DNA of 64,000 nt, taken from NCBI GenBank assembly GCA_026119935.1, contig JALRMH010000017.1:1-64000 (forward strand), given 5' to 3'. Each line of letters starts with the position of its first letter. The stretch's first letter is position 1. This DNA is from Endothia cerciana. Its lineage: Eukaryota > Ascomycota > Sordariomycetes > Diaporthales > Cryphonectriaceae. Position numbers and translations under genes: made by a program. This document shows, in pieces, positions 46,193-57,956 of this stretch. A model generated the notes under the pieces. The model was not told the DNA's origin. It saw only the letters and a program-made list of their open reading frames with translations, and did not search any database.

Positions 46193-49100
46193 CTAATCAG
46201 AGCCGTAGAAGCCTGACGCATAGACGTGTTCAGACTCCCACTTCAGAAAGTCGCCGAGATCGTGGCCGAGGTTGTATCCCATCGGCACAAACTCCTTGCT
46301 GCCATCGACCGCGGTCGTCATGACCAAGTCCAGCATCGGGCTCTGCGGGAGGCTGACCATGCTCTCACGCACCGATCCCATGCGTCCAGACTTGGGTGTG
46401 CGGGGAAGCGGATTGGGGGAGAGGTGCTGGCCGCTCTTCTTGAGCGGCGCGCTGTTCGCCTTGTGAACGTCGATCCCTGGACCCTGGTAGCGCTTGGGAT
46501 GTCCTTCAAGTGTCCACCGCTTGATTCCGCGCCCGGAAGTAGATGCTTTGCGGGCTCTTATGGGGTCCTGCGGCTGCTTGTTCCAGTAGCCGGAGGGATG
46601 TTCGGAGGTGAGGGGAATGGGCAGGTTGTCAACCTGTACCGTCTCCGCCCCCTCGTTGTCGGGGATCTCGTCGCTGGTCTTCGAGTCCGGGCTCGATGAG
46701 CGGCTGTCGATGCTGTCTTTGCGTTCGTGGAAGACCGAATTCACCGACTCCGGTGTGCTCGTGGAGGCTGTCTGCGGAGTCAAGGGGGCGGCCGAGGTGA
46801 GTGGCCTAACCGGGTGCTGCTCTTTCTTCACCAGCGAGCCCAGCATGCTATTGGAGAACCCGAGATCCTCGAACCAGTCACACAGGTCATCAGCCAGCTC
46901 CTCTTGAGCGTCCCGGGACAGAAAATCATTCGGGTCACTAAACAGGTCCCCCGCACCGCCCAGGATAGCCATCTGGAACGCGATCCAGTCCATGGTTTCG
47001 TCGGGCGACGTCAGCAGCTTCGACTCGAACGAGTTAATCGTTCCAGCGTTGACAAGATCGGCCTTGGCGAGGCGTATGCGTCCGTGCTGAAACGCGGGCT
47101 TGGTCACCGTGCAGGGCGTCGACTTGAAGAATATGTGCTCTCCGTCATCTTCGAAGAATGCCCGGGCACTGCCCTTTGGTGTTGCAGATTCGTCTCCGTG
47201 CTCTTCGGGTGCGCTGCACCCCTGCTGCTGAGGCTGTCTGCTGCTGTCGCTGGCTTGTGGTGCCGTAATCCTCACCTCAGGAATGGTAGGCAGGGGAGGT
47301 AGGTGCGATAGTGATGAGTTGGCACGACTGTGCGAGGGCCGCCGGGGCGACTTGGCAGATGAAAATGAGCCAACGCTGCTCAGGTGCGTGGATTCGTCGT
47401 CCTCTAGGCTTGGTGCTCGCGGCGCAGAGGTGGTAGGAAATGTTGTCGAATGTAGTTGTGGGGGAGTAGGAGGCGGCGTGGCTAGTAGACCTTGCCCTAC
47501 CCTAGCATCCCTTGTGATTTCGTTTGTCGTGTTTGGTTCATTGAGGATTGAGGATTGGCCAATGACGCCTCTGTTGAACTCAGAGGCCTTTGGAGTCGAC
47601 AAGTCAGCAACGGGTGGCAGTGCATTGGCGTTGACGCTCGAATGGACGATCCTAGACGGCAGATGCTGAAGGTAGGCCGGCTCGACGGGCGTGCTGTCCG
47701 TGTCAGTGGCCTCACTCGAGCTCTCTGTGCCAATGCTTCCTGCTCTACTGCGCAACCTCTCGCTAGAAACCTGCTTCTCCGCTTCAGCCTTAGCCTCGGC
47801 CTCAGCCTTTGCAAGCCTAGTCTTTCTGAATTCCTGAACCTGGTCTGGCGTAACTACCTCATCCGCCTCGATCTTGTGGAAGCCAAATCGGCCGGTACGC
47901 CCTTCAAAGAACCTGTCGGTGACCTTGTCGGCTGCCAGATTCAGACGTGACAGGGAGCGATGGTAAGAATGCTGGTGGCGGTTCATGCTGCCGCCCTTCG
48001 ATGATGGAGAACCGGTAGGAACCTTTCTCGAGGAAGGGGATGAATCATACGATGTAGCGCGTTGTGTCTTGGTTTTCGGTGACTTTGACCCCCTCTTCGG
48101 CTTGGATATCGAGGACCCACGGGTAGGAGATCGAAGAATTTGTGGAGACGGCGACAAAGGAGAGGGCGATTTGTTGCTCTTCCTTGGGGAGACAACGGTT
48201 CCCCGGCCTGCCCCTGATGTCGGTGACATGGGAGACATCAGCTGGTTCTGGGCATTAGCTAGAGCCTCTTGGCTGGCAGCGGCCGGAACCGTCTGCAGCG
48301 GAGGCATCTGAGCGACCTGCGTGTGTGTCTGCAGGGCTTGCGATGCTTGCTGCAGGTTCTCCAACTGGCCTTTTGACTCTGTTGGTGGGGGTGGTGACCG
48401 CGATGCCCGTTTGGCCTCATCCAAAGCCGTATTGACCGCCTCAAAGGCCTCGTCGGTTTCCCAGATAAGTTGTTGAACGCTGTCGGACACCACAGATTCT
48501 TCTCCATCGGGCTCGCTGAGGAACCAGGTACCCTCGCTTGCAGTGGACAGGTTCGTAACAGAAGGGACCTCCCTCAAGTTCCCAATGCCTCCACCGATCG
48601 GCTCGCTGTGAACGTCTTGCGGATCCAGGGGCGGACTTGGCACGCCATTGACGAATGTGGAGTGTTGAGCTGAGCGCCCATTCATGGCAATCGCACTCCC
48701 AGTGCGAGAGTCGATTGTGGCATCAGCAAAGGTCCTTATGATAGTGGGCGTCTTCACTTGGACATTTTGAGTGTGAATAATGGTTGGCGCCTGTGACGAT
48801 CGCATACCGCGGCCACCACTGTGCGATCCCGGACTTGGTAGCCACATGTTCAGGCCTTGCGAGGTTACTTTCTCATATGATGCCTTCCTTGTCAACGGTG
48901 CCGACCGAGGTGTGCTAACTGGGTTCGCCCAGTCGGACGGCAATGATGCTGAAAACTGAGGGCTCTGAGAGGGGGTCAAGACACTGGCAGACCCCTGGGG
49001 GACGCCGAGGTGTTGACAATGGTGTCGCCGTTGACTGCGGTCACCACCGCAGAATGAACACGGCGCGGCGCCCAAGATCCGCGCTGATAGAGGGGCTGCA

Positions 49101-49462
49101 GGGCTGATACGACCAGGGAGGGAGGAAGATGCTGCGTGAGGCGTCGAGTTTCTGCGGCCCGTATTTCCACCTTGTACTTTCACACCTCCGTTGGTTTGCC
49201 TGGCAATGGTGATAGGCTTCGGGGCTCTCTTAGGACCAGTGTTCTTTGGCGACGAATGGCTATGCACCCATGATGATCGGTGCCTGAGCTGGGGACGTCC
49301 TGCCTTCTGGACCTGCTGTATCTGGTACTGTTCTAACTCGTACTGCACCCGGATCGTCTTGGCGCTGGAGCATTCGAAGGCCTCCTCGTTGGGATCCTCG
49401 GACTCCCAAGACCGACGGGGGTTGTTGATGAGCTTGCGGATGCTGAATCCTGACCGAGACAT
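46193..49462 (-). CDS. Conserved-looking 1089-residue fungal protein, function unknown
   Basis: Long uninterrupted minus-strand frame with strongly coding character. The N-terminus is MSRSGFSIRKLINNPRRSWE, and a polybasic/Gln-rich stretch follows. A possible small zinc motif lies at about 135-150 (CSFCGG...HHCQHLG). Most of the protein is Ser/Pro/Thr-rich and probably disordered. Two parts look folded: a helix at about 320-360 (VVSDSVQQLIWETDEAFEAV) and an acidic helical block at about 780-880 (IFFKSTPCTVTKPAFQHGRI, KADLVNAGTINSFESKLLTS, LADDLCDWFEDLGFSNSML). The C-terminus ends LKWESEHVYASGFYGSD. No signal peptide or membrane segment. I do not recognise the family. A 75-nt GA/CT repeat lies 67 bases upstream of the start, in the promoter or 5' UTR. 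Confidence 0.8.
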   Translation of the reverse strand: MSRSGFSIRKLINNPRRSWESEDPNEEAFECSSAKTIRVQYELEQYQIQQVQKAGRPQLRHRSSWVHSHSSPKNTGPKRAPKPITIARQTNGGVKVQGGNTGRRNSTPHAASSSLPGRISPAAPLSARILGAAPCSFCGGDRSQRRHHCQHLGVPQGSASVLTPSQSPQFSASLPSDWANPVSTPRSAPLTRKASYEKVTSQGLNMWLPSPGSHSGGRGMRSSQAPTIIHTQNVQVKTPTIIRTFADATIDSRTGSAIAMNGRSAQHSTFVNGVPSPPLDPQDVHSEPIGGGIGNLREVPSVTNLSTASEGTWFLSEPDGEESVVSDSVQQLIWETDEAFEAVNTALDEAKRASRSPPPPTESKGQLENLQQASQALQTHTQVAQMPPLQTVPAAASQEALANAQNQLMSPMSPTSGAGRGTVVSPRKSNKSPSPLSPSPQILRSPTRGSSISKPKRGSKSPKTKTQRATSYDSSPSSRKVPTGSPSSKGGSMNRHQHSYHRSLSRLNLAADKVTDRFFEGRTGRFGFHKIEADEVVTPDQVQEFRKTRLAKAEAEAKAEAEKQVSSERLRSRAGSIGTESSSEATDTDSTPVEPAYLQHLPSRIVHSSVNANALPPVADLSTPKASEFNRGVIGQSSILNEPNTTNEITRDARVGQGLLATPPPTPPQLHSTTFPTTSAPRAPSLEDDESTHLSSVGSFSSAKSPRRPSHSRANSSLSHLPPLPTIPEVRITAPQASDSSRQPQQQGCSAPEEHGDESATPKGSARAFFEDDGEHIFFKSTPCTVTKPAFQHGRIRLAKADLVNAGTINSFESKLLTSPDETMDWIAFQMAILGGAGDLFSDPNDFLSRDAQEELADDLCDWFEDLGFSNSMLGSLVKKEQHPVRPLTSAAPLTPQTASTSTPESVNSVFHERKDSIDSRSSSPDSKTSDEIPDNEGAETVQVDNLPIPLTSEHPSGYWNKQPQDPIRARKASTSGRGIKRWTLEGHPKRYQGPGIDVHKANSAPLKKSGQHLSPNPLPRTPKSGRMGSVRESMVSLPQSPMLDLVMTTAVDGSKEFVPMGYNLGHDLGDFLKWESEHVYASGFYGSD

Positions 49463-49528
49463 TCTTGTACTTCACTCACAAACTCGCCTTCGCCACTCTC
49501 ACTGGAGTTTCTGTCCGCCCAGCATGCG

Positions 49529-49529
<1 letters not shown>

Positions 49530-49604
<75 letters not shown>
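49530..49604. repeat. (GA)37 microsatellite
   Basis: About 75 bases of uninterrupted GA on the plus strand, i.e. (TC)n in the sense of the 1089-residue gene, 67 bases before its ATG. Confidence 0.95.
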
Positions 49605-49610
<6 letters not shown>

Positions 49611-52600
49611 CACAAAGAGAGAGAGTGTGTGTATAGGAGGTGAAGGAAGGAAAAGAAATGAGGAAGGAAGTATGCAGGAAGGGCCCCAAGTCACCTGGCA
49701 CAACATATATGGCAAGCGTGGAGTTGATACCTAGCACAGGGCAAGATTGGGGGCCGTAACCCAGCCTTCACGATGTGAGAAGAGAGGGCTGCTTGTTGGC
49801 GAGGCCAGGGTGTCGAGGATCTGATCTTGGTTTGATTCAGGTTGAGTGGTGTTTCGAGTGGCTTATGCAAGCCGATGGACAGTCACGTTGCTGGTAGATA
49901 GCATCCGAGATGATGGAAATGGAGGTGTGGACGGGGGTGAGTTGGGTTGCGAAGGCAGAGGTGAGAGGGTAGGTGAGAGGGTAAGTAAGAAACACGAGGG
50001 CCGTAAGATGGGATGCAGGTCGTCTTGACTCCATGCCAAAAAGAGTCATCCTAACTTCCTCTCTGGGGTTACATCGTTCGGGTGGGTGTGGTACAAGGGA
50101 CTTACTTGGCCTGCCACCTCGCGACCCAGCCCACGATGGAGACCTGCGCGAGTGCATCATACATCATCAGCGAGGTCAAGTGGGAAGCCGCGGCTAGGAT
50201 CGAAGGCACAGCTCGTGCCATGCAGTCCGTATCTCACCCAGTGGATGCCAGGGCGGCCATTCCCACGCTCATGCCGACACAGCTTCTCATTGTCGTTGTG
50301 CACCCCCTACCGGACCTCGCATGCGCCCAGTGTGAGGTCAGGACTCCCGAGCAGCTCGCTGATCACGACGAGGTGGCTGAAGTGTCTCGGCCTCGGGGGA
50401 GATCAGGGCAGGGTGCGGTACCTCCGCACTCACCCTGGCAGCCTGGCGGCATAGCATACGCACTGCCAGCCCTCTGCACAGTCCCTGGCCATAGTACATA
50501 CTAGCCGATAGTACTATGGTACATACATAGCACGTCCTCATCTGTCAGATGCAGCACTACCAGGACGGGACCCGTCTCTTTGCAGGGGGTATCTGAGCAG
50601 GAGCAGGGTTTGCTGTTGGGGTCCCCTGGCGATGTCGTGTGAACCGCAGGGAGGCTTGGGGGACCAAACGAGGCGCAGGAGCCAGACAGGTACCTTTCCG
50701 CCCCGCAAAACGCCTGATATTTTTATCAATCAGCGCTGGCCGTCTGACGGCCTGCCTCGGAGTGTCCCTGCCCTCTTCATCTGCCGCGGGAGAAGCTGTC
50801 GTGAGATCCGCAGGTTAAGCTCAAGGTTCGCGCCACGTAGATTGCATAGTGGATAGAGGCGCCGGTGGTCTATGGCTCCGTGATCGTTGAGACCCGACGG
50901 GCTCGGGATTACACCTGAGACGCAACGATATGTTGAGATGTGGTCGCCTCTGGAGGATTCGGGGGGGGGGGGGTGCGAGTGGTGTCGCAACCGCACCCCA
51001 GCCGAGATTGAGGTCCGCAGCGCGCCGCTTTTCGCGGCGGGACTGGGCGGGCACATATTAAGAGAGGATGAGCATCGGGATAGAGAAGATACGAACCCGT
51101 CTATGAACTGCAGTGAAGCGAGCTGTACGTGGTATCGGTCGTCTTGAAGGGCGGAAGGCCCGGCAAGCCTGCATGTCGCATTTCGGTCTCACGAGTGCGC
51201 AGCACCTGCATGATAGGACCGCAGGATCTTGAACACGGCCCGACGCCCTTGGCGAAGCATATCTGAGTGAGTGGACGGAGAGAACATTTGAAGACCCTAG
51301 CGGCGCTGCTGGCACTGGTCTGGTCCCGATTGTGCCTTTGTGGCGTGTGGCCGGTGCACGAGCGGGCGGAGAATAGCCGGACGTCAAGAAGCGCGCGCCC
51401 GTGGCGCTCAGTGCGGGTGCCTTGAATTCAGGGAGCCTTGCGCAGCAGTATCCGCTTCGCCATGTTCCACCCAGTCGAGTTGACGCGGCCACATAGGGCT
51501 GCACGTCTTGTGGCAGCCTTAGTTCTCCGCCGCCACAAGGTGTCATCGATGAGACCCCCGTTTTGCATTCAGCACAGTGCCGTGCATGGACGGTGCTAGT
51601 CTGGCTATTGTGTCCTGGGATGCCGGGTTCGCTGTGCCATCGCGCCGGCGGCAAGGTCTGTACAGTTGCCCTTCATAAGCAAGCACACTGTCTCTCATCG
51701 ACCTCGCATGCAAACTTCGAGTTTGCGACGGAGGTCAGGTCCGGCCTAGAGGTCCAGCTCCCGAACACGGGTGCGTGCGGCGATCACCACCTGCGTCCAG
51801 GTAGCAGCACTTGTACCAGCCCGTAAAGATTCAGCTAAGATGGTGGGGGGGCGGTCGATGGGTGATTGGTTACCAGGATCATCTGACTGCGGTGAAGCGA
51901 ATCAACGTGCTAGCGCTGAGGTTGGTCGAAGAGTGGACACAGCCTCCGTTCGCCGTGAGCACGGATACCGACAGCTGCGGGTATGCTCAGTAGCAGGCCA
52001 GCTCTCAAACGACCGAGACCTGGCCAAAGACGAAGCAGCACTCCTCAGCTACGGCGGCCACACAGGTAGCATCCTTTTCAGGTTGGGCTGAATATTCTAG
52101 AGTCGGCCTGCAATTCTGCCAAGGTCGCCCCGTGCGATGCTGGCTGCCGTGCGCGTGGTGATCTGGGTGTGGTCTGTGTCCTCTGGGGAGAACCCACGCG
52201 GTCGCAGCGTTGGCCGCCCGCGAATCTGGAAATTCATTCGAACTGGCATGATCGGCATCCGGGATAAAGGCTGAATCCTCAAGGATCGAGTGTAGACTCG
52301 GAGAAATGATGCGCGTTGCCCGATGAAGCTTGTGACTGACTGGCTGGCTGGGGCGCGCGCGCCGTTGGCACCAGCGGTCAAAGCCGTGTGCAGCCCTTCG
52401 CTCGCTATCGGTTACTACTTTCCCCTGGCCTGGCTCTCGGAACTTGGGATCCTGAGCCCATTCGCGATCGTCATCTGTCACCTGGGGAAAACAACGACCG
52501 GTGACAGAGCCTCACCCAGGACAACACGTCGCGACCCTCATCATCGGCAAGGTTCTCTGCTTCAATTTCGGTGCTGAGCCGGAAGAGAAATTGGCTGGTC

Positions 52601-52864
52601 CACAAAGACGGCAACGAGGAAGGATAATCGCATATGAACTGTTCGTATCGCAAGCGGTGAGATGACGTTGAAGCCAAGTTAACAAAAGGCCCCCCCCCCC
52701 CCGGCTCTGAATGATTATGTCGCATCGAGTCCATTCCACGTGCGACCGTACTGGAAGTACTCTACCATGGTCTGTAGTAGTACGGATTAGTACTATATGT
52801 ACACACAGCACTGTCGTACGAGTAAAATACTATGTCATAATGTGCCTGTCAAATGACCCCAGGG

Positions 52865-52930
52865 CTGGCAGGCAGGCAGGCTGACAGGCAGGCTGACAGG
52901 CAGGCAGGCAGGCGGGCTGGCAGGCAGGCA
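52865..52930. repeat. GGCAGGCA/GGCTGACA tandem array
   Basis: About 66 bases of GGCA/GGCT units. A 12-nt GGCTGACAGGCA subunit occurs twice. Confidence 0.85.
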
Positions 52931-54686
52931 TAAAAAACCCCCACTGTGATCACTCGGGCAGAAGGGTGAACAGTGCTCTTTCCCGCTCTCGGGCCGTGGC
53001 AGATAGGCTCAAGGATCGTTCTTGTCCCGTTCCCAGGCACCACCAGGATTCAAACTCTCCCTGTGCCTGACTCTCGTGGCTACCCACAACGGACCACCCG
53101 CGCCACTACGCTAAGGGCGCTAAGCAGCGCTAAGATACTTCCCTCACACGTCGAACTATTTTGGACGGCCTAGCCCCGCAACCTGGACAGGTCCGAATCG
53201 CGTCTGTCCTCCTCCAACCCCGTTTCTCACTTACTATAGTACATAGTATCTATCACCCAACGGTTTTCTTGACACTATCGCCCGGCTGAAGATGGGGCCA
53301 GCCTGACCGTTGATCGAACCAACAGGACCGTCCGTCCACGGTAGGATCGGATCGACCCTGGCCGCGGCCTCCACGAGAGAACTACACCGGGGATCGCATG
53401 GCCCACGAGTGGTTTGCCTCTCTTCGAGACGCGCGCGCAGAGGCCTGATGGTCCTTTCTAGATTGTTTCTCCTCTCAGGCACCTGCCAAACAACTGTAGG
53501 GAATGCCATGTGCACCAAGGATAGTCAGCTCCCTCATGCTCCCCCGACCCGTCTCGGCCGGTCTTATGGGATACTGGCCACCGAGCCCGCGGCCAACACC
53601 TTAATTTAGCAACCCCTCGAGACTCGCACGGGTAGCAGAGAGAAACACCACATTCATGCTCACGAAGCCCAAGGTCTTGACTGGGACGGCCTTTCCCCGT
53701 GCAGTCCAGACCTGTTCAGGGGTATCCGCCGGGGTACTGATTGACCACGAGGCCAGAAGGCAGCAACCAGCCAACGCATTAACACAGAGGCTTGTCTCTG
53801 TTAGAAGTAGAGTGGCCCATGAAAGACAGCTCTGTCGATCTCAATGCCTGTTCTGTCTTCCTTCGGGCCTTTTCCGCCCTCATGTTGCGTGCGGTCTTCC
53901 GCTTGCTTTCATCCGGGGAATCGCCGCCACCGACTCCTTCAGGCACATCATCATCAACCACACACTCCTTTGCCAGTAGCCGAGAACGAATGACCAGTCG
54001 ACGTCTTAGGTAATGGCGACTGTTACCAGTAACAGCCATCTGAACCCTAGAGCCCGCGGATCCTCCGGTGCTGAGCTGCAAGGAGAAACGTTGCGCGCCG
54101 AGCCCCTGTCTGGCCGCGCACACAGACCTCGGCGGCCGGCTCATCTGTGAATGAGGTCACGAACCAACGCTGCCACTCCCATTTCTCCGAGTGCATGGGT
54201 CTCTTCAACGCCGCTAGACAGACCGGGATTCTTCACGATACCAAAACTCCAACTTAGGCCGCCCCGGGTCAGTCTCACGTGGCATGTCCTGCTCAACACA
54301 CGGCCTCCGGGTGGTGTTGCTGCACATTGGCGAATCATTACTAACCCGTCTATGGTGATCATGATGCGGAATTCGTTTGGCAGGGTATCCGCTACGGTGC
54401 GTGAACGTCTCATGTCATCGTTACCGGTCACCGCTCTACCAACATCGTAAGTCCACGGAGTGGGCAACGACTAGTGAGTCCCAACGCACCCGGACATCTT
54501 TCGGTGACCCAACGCTGTAGCGATGCCCTGCTGATGTACTGCGCGGATATTCACAGAACCCTGCTGTCTGTACTCACCATGCTCAGTAATGTCGAAGGAA
54601 GGGAAGCATCATGCATTGGTGCTTTCGGGAGGGGGCATGCACCGCCTGAATCTGCTTGTACGTAGTATGGCATCCGCCCCCGGCCG

Positions 54687-54717
54687 TTTCGTTTCGTTTC
54701 GTTTCGTTTCGTTTCGC
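54687..54717. repeat. (GTTTC)n tandem repeat
   Basis: Five to six GTTTC units in intergenic DNA. Confidence 0.9.
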
Positions 54718-55813
54718 TTCATCTTTCGGCCTGTATCTCGCAACTACCCTCCCTCTATAACATGATGGTGACGCAGCGGTCGCGCATCGGATGTTGGAAC
54801 CGGGGGAGACGCTCTCGGTGCGGGCTGCAGCCAGCCCAATTGGGTACCAGAAGTGCAGATTTCCCATGCAGATTCTGCCGAGGGATCGGTTTGCGCCCGC
54901 ATGCTGTACTTTTTTGAGAACCTCAATCTAGGGACAGCGTGAGTTGCCGTCCAGGCTGGCTGAGACGAGGCTGTGCAGTCTTTTTGCTCCCGGGTCTTTC
55001 GAATCATCCGCTACAACAACACCACCATGATGTCGACCGGTCGGGATACCATGTGGTGTCAGTTTCGGTCCCGGCCAGGGTGTTACTAATTGCGGTGTCA
55101 AGATCAACTTCCGAGTTTCTGGCAGTCATGGAGGCTTGCAGGCTTTAGTTGGCAGAGACCAGGTCGATAAGCTGACGGTGCAGCACCCAGCAGCAGGGCC
55201 ACACGACAGCACGACCGGGACCGCTGCTGACGGCGTTGATCATCTGGATGAGATCTTGCGGCTCCGAAGTGGTAGTCCAGGAGAATTCTGGCTTTGTACA
55301 GGCAGGGTAACCTGGAACGTTTGGCTATCCGTCCGTCCATCCCACATGCCGCGTCGCGATCGATGAAAGAGCATCTCAATCCGGTAACAAGATGGGAGAT
55401 ACCATCCGTATTAATCTTCCGCCAGCCTCCCGTCCCAGCTTTCAGGGCTTTTTGATTCCTTTTTTTCCCGCAGGTGGCATGATCGCCGTGCTCACAATCT
55501 CCTCCATCCTCCCCAGGCCCAAACATCACCAGCACAGCTCGACCAGACCTGTCTCATAAAAGCCCCCATCCGCTCAGTCTGGTACCAAATCAAACCCACG
55601 CTCAATATACCTACCTGCAGCCCAGCACGCTCACATCCCACACCCCGCCTGAAGTCCAGGGCCGTCCATCCTGCAAAGGATTCAAGCCTCAGGCCGGCTA
55701 GCGTCCCTGTCTGCTTCGCCTGCTGACGAGCTTGCTAAAGGTATTACCATGCCGCCGCCCGCCCCCCCCCCCTCCGGAGGCTCGGCTGGTACACTGGAAG
55801 AGATCGAGAGAAG

Positions 55814-55816
<3 letters not shown>

Positions 55817-55852
<36 letters not shown>
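55817..55852. repeat. (GT)18 microsatellite
   Basis: Uninterrupted GT dinucleotides, intergenic, upstream-distal to RAD1's 3' end. Confidence 0.95.
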
Positions 55853-55854
<2 letters not shown>

Positions 55855-56330
55855 TCGATCTGCTGACATGGCACTTTTCGGCAGGCCGCACCTGGCTGCT
55901 GCAAGAACCCCCACAGCAGTCCTGGGACAGATTGGCGAGCCCAGGCCGCCGGAACCCGCTTACCTCATCATGATCTTCCTGACTTTTAACCATGCTGATG
56001 GTTGATGACGAGCTGCGTGGATCCCTGAGGATATAGATAGATACTGGCCGGGGCCCGCAAACCAGTGTGACCAGCGCGACCAGGGTAAGTCTCAAACGCG
56101 ACGACGCGTCGTAGATGCCACATGCTGGTAGAGTAGGCCGTGGGCTGAAGATTGAAAGTCGATGGGGAACAGGCGTGTTGCGAAGAAAACATGACTTTTG
56201 ATATGGGGCGACGATCCGGCGAGGAGATCATCTACGAGCTAGAACACAACATGAACACAGAAGAGCCTTATGATCTTCAGATGCAGCAGGCAGACAGACA
56301 ACAATCTGCGGCCGTGGCATTTTCCCTCCC

Positions 56331-57395
56331 CTAGTCCTCGTTATCCTCCCCGTCAACGCCCGCAACCTCCTCATCATCTTCATCGTCCTCGTGTGCAACG
56401 TAGGGCACGAATGTGAACAGCAGGAAATTGACGCCGCTGCCCTCGGTCTCCACCATGAACTGCAGACTCAGCACGCCCTGCCCATCGCCCCTCATGCTGA
56501 CCTTGCTCGAGATGCGCATCGCGTCGGTGGCCGCCTTGACCATGTCGAATTTGAAGCTCTGCACCCACCTCTCGCGCACCGAGAACGTCTCGAGCAGGTC
56601 CCGGCCCTTGGCGAAGTCCACGCTCGAACCGCCCAGGGGCCCGGCGCAGGAGAGCCGCAGGTAGGGCTCCTGCTTGCACGCCATCAGCGTCAGGCGCGTC
56701 GGGCTGGAGTGGGCCATCTCGAGCAGCGCGTCGAGGAGCCACCGGCTCTGCATGATCACCTTGAAGGCGATGTCGTCCCTGTCGAACGGAATGTCCTCGG
56801 GGGCCTCGGGGAGGTAGGTCGTGAGGTTGCACGTCGTGTTGACGCCGGACTCCTCGAGGATGATGCTGAACGGTCCGCCCTCCTCCGCGTACGAGAGGAT
56901 GCAGGTACCGGTCATGCCGAGGGTCTGGTTGCTGAAGGCGTCAGGACGGTAGTTGCGGAGGTTGCTGCGGTAGGGATCTGCTTCTGCCTTGGCCTGGCGG
57001 GCGGCGGCGTCGGAGGCGCCGAAGATCTGAAGCGTCTCGAGGAAGGCCGCCAGGGAGATCTGGAAGGATGGGTAGATGGTTTCATCCTCATCGTCATTCT
57101 CGTTCTGGGGGCTGTTGAGGGTGAAGTTGGTGAAGAGAGCTTTGTTCAGGCTCGCGACGCCTGTTCCGTGGTCAGTCGGTCAGCCATGTGTTCGGAATTG
57201 CGCCGGTGGGTAGCGGCCAGACTTGCCTTGCATAACTCGGGCCTGATCGGCTGCAAACTTGATCGTGTCCTCGCCGATCTCCACGTGGACCTTGTTCGTG
57301 AAGGTGATGCACTTGAGCAGCTGCTGGATCGGTCTAGTGGAGCTGGCGACCGCCCGAAAGAGCGGCCCAGCTTGGGTGGGATTGGGAGCCGCCAT
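56331..57395 (-). CDS. RAD1: DNA damage checkpoint clamp subunit Rad1 (9-1-1 complex)
   Basis: 332 residues from exons 57395-57227 and 57160-56331. Rad1 (yeast Rad17) is the PCNA-like subunit of the Rad9-Rad1-Hus1 clamp loaded at damaged DNA in the nucleus. Family stretches: LFRAVASSTRPIQQLLKCI, VHVEIGEDTIKFAADQARVM, GVASLNKALFTNF, LAAFLETLQIFGAS, GTCILSYAEEGGPFSIILEE, FKVIMQSRWLLDALLEMA and a C-terminal FLLFTFVPYVAH before an acidic tail. The start MAAPNPTQAGPL was chosen over an in-frame ATG 19 codons upstream. The single intron (57226-57161, 66 nt) begins GC, not GT: CAAG|GCAAGT, with CTGACC branch and CAG acceptor. Only this splice gives VMQGVASLN. OST5 lies just upstream on the same strand, 187 bases away. 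Confidence 0.92.
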
Positions 57396-57582
57396 GATTG
57401 AAGATGGGAAAGTGGAAAGCAGATCGGACGAGGATGATGGGAGGTCATACACAGAAGTCAGGACGCAATTTTCAGAAAATGATTTGGTTTATGTTGTTGC
57501 TATGGTACAGCCTCCGAAGCCGCTCGCTACGACCTCGTGGTCTCTGGGTATCTTGGAAGATGATGTGGGTGTTGAGGGGACC

Positions 57583-57956
57583 TCAGACGTAGACGCCGAC
57601 CGCGCAGAACATGTAGACAGTTCCGTACCTGCGACAGGTTGGCTTGTTAGAAGGAGGGACATCCGTGGAAAAGGCGCGGGATTTGAGGCAGACATACGCG
57701 AGAGCCAACGAGGCCGGAATACCAATAACGGGCACGTTGACCAGAGACCGGTCTAGAGACATCGTTAGCGACAGGACAGGCGGTGCCAATGGTAGGACCG
57801 CCAGCCAATGGACTTACTCAGTGCGAAGATACCGAAGAGGGAGAGACCCAGGAGCAGGAGGATGAAGGCGACGAGGAACTGGGTGTTCTTGCCGACCGTT
57901 GGTAGGAAAGGGTTGCCCGCAGCGGTTGCCCAGACGTCGACCAGCTTGGGATCCAT
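57583..57956 (-). CDS. OST5: Oligosaccharyltransferase subunit Ost5
   Basis: 79 residues from three small exons: 57956-57818, 57752-57698 and 57628-57583; phases 1 and 2 close. Ost5 (TMEM258 in animals) is a two-helix ER membrane subunit of the complex that transfers the dolichol-linked glycan to Asn. The N-terminus is MDPKLVDVWATAAGNPF, followed by helix one at about 27-46 (FLVAFILLLLGLSLFGIFAL), a short loop (NRSLVNVP) and helix two (IGIPASLALAYGTVYMF). The protein ends CAVGVYV, like yeast Ost5 (GVYV) and TMEM258 (GIYV). Introns are 65 and 69 nt, with a CTAAC branch in the first. It is divergent from GCN5. Confidence 0.88.

Larger units (their letters stand above)
49463..56330. other. 6.9-kb gene-poor interval
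   Basis: No gene could be supported. Short frames on both strands lack motifs and overlap freely. Repeats include (GA)n at 49530-49604, a GGCAGGCT-type tract at 52865-52930, (GTTTC)n near 54687-54717 and (GT)n at 55817-55852. C/G runs lie at 50961-50973, 52690-52702 and 55762-55772. Confidence 0.5.

Noticed and set aside
53040..53130. Minus-strand TAGCGTAGTGG followed by TTTGAATCC, suggesting a tRNA
   Set aside because: The D stem and T stem do not pair and the acceptor arms do not match.
53779..54467. Two abutting minus-strand frames of 108 and 121 codons
   Set aside because: No recognisable motif, no splice signals joining them, and composition like the surrounding non-coding DNA.
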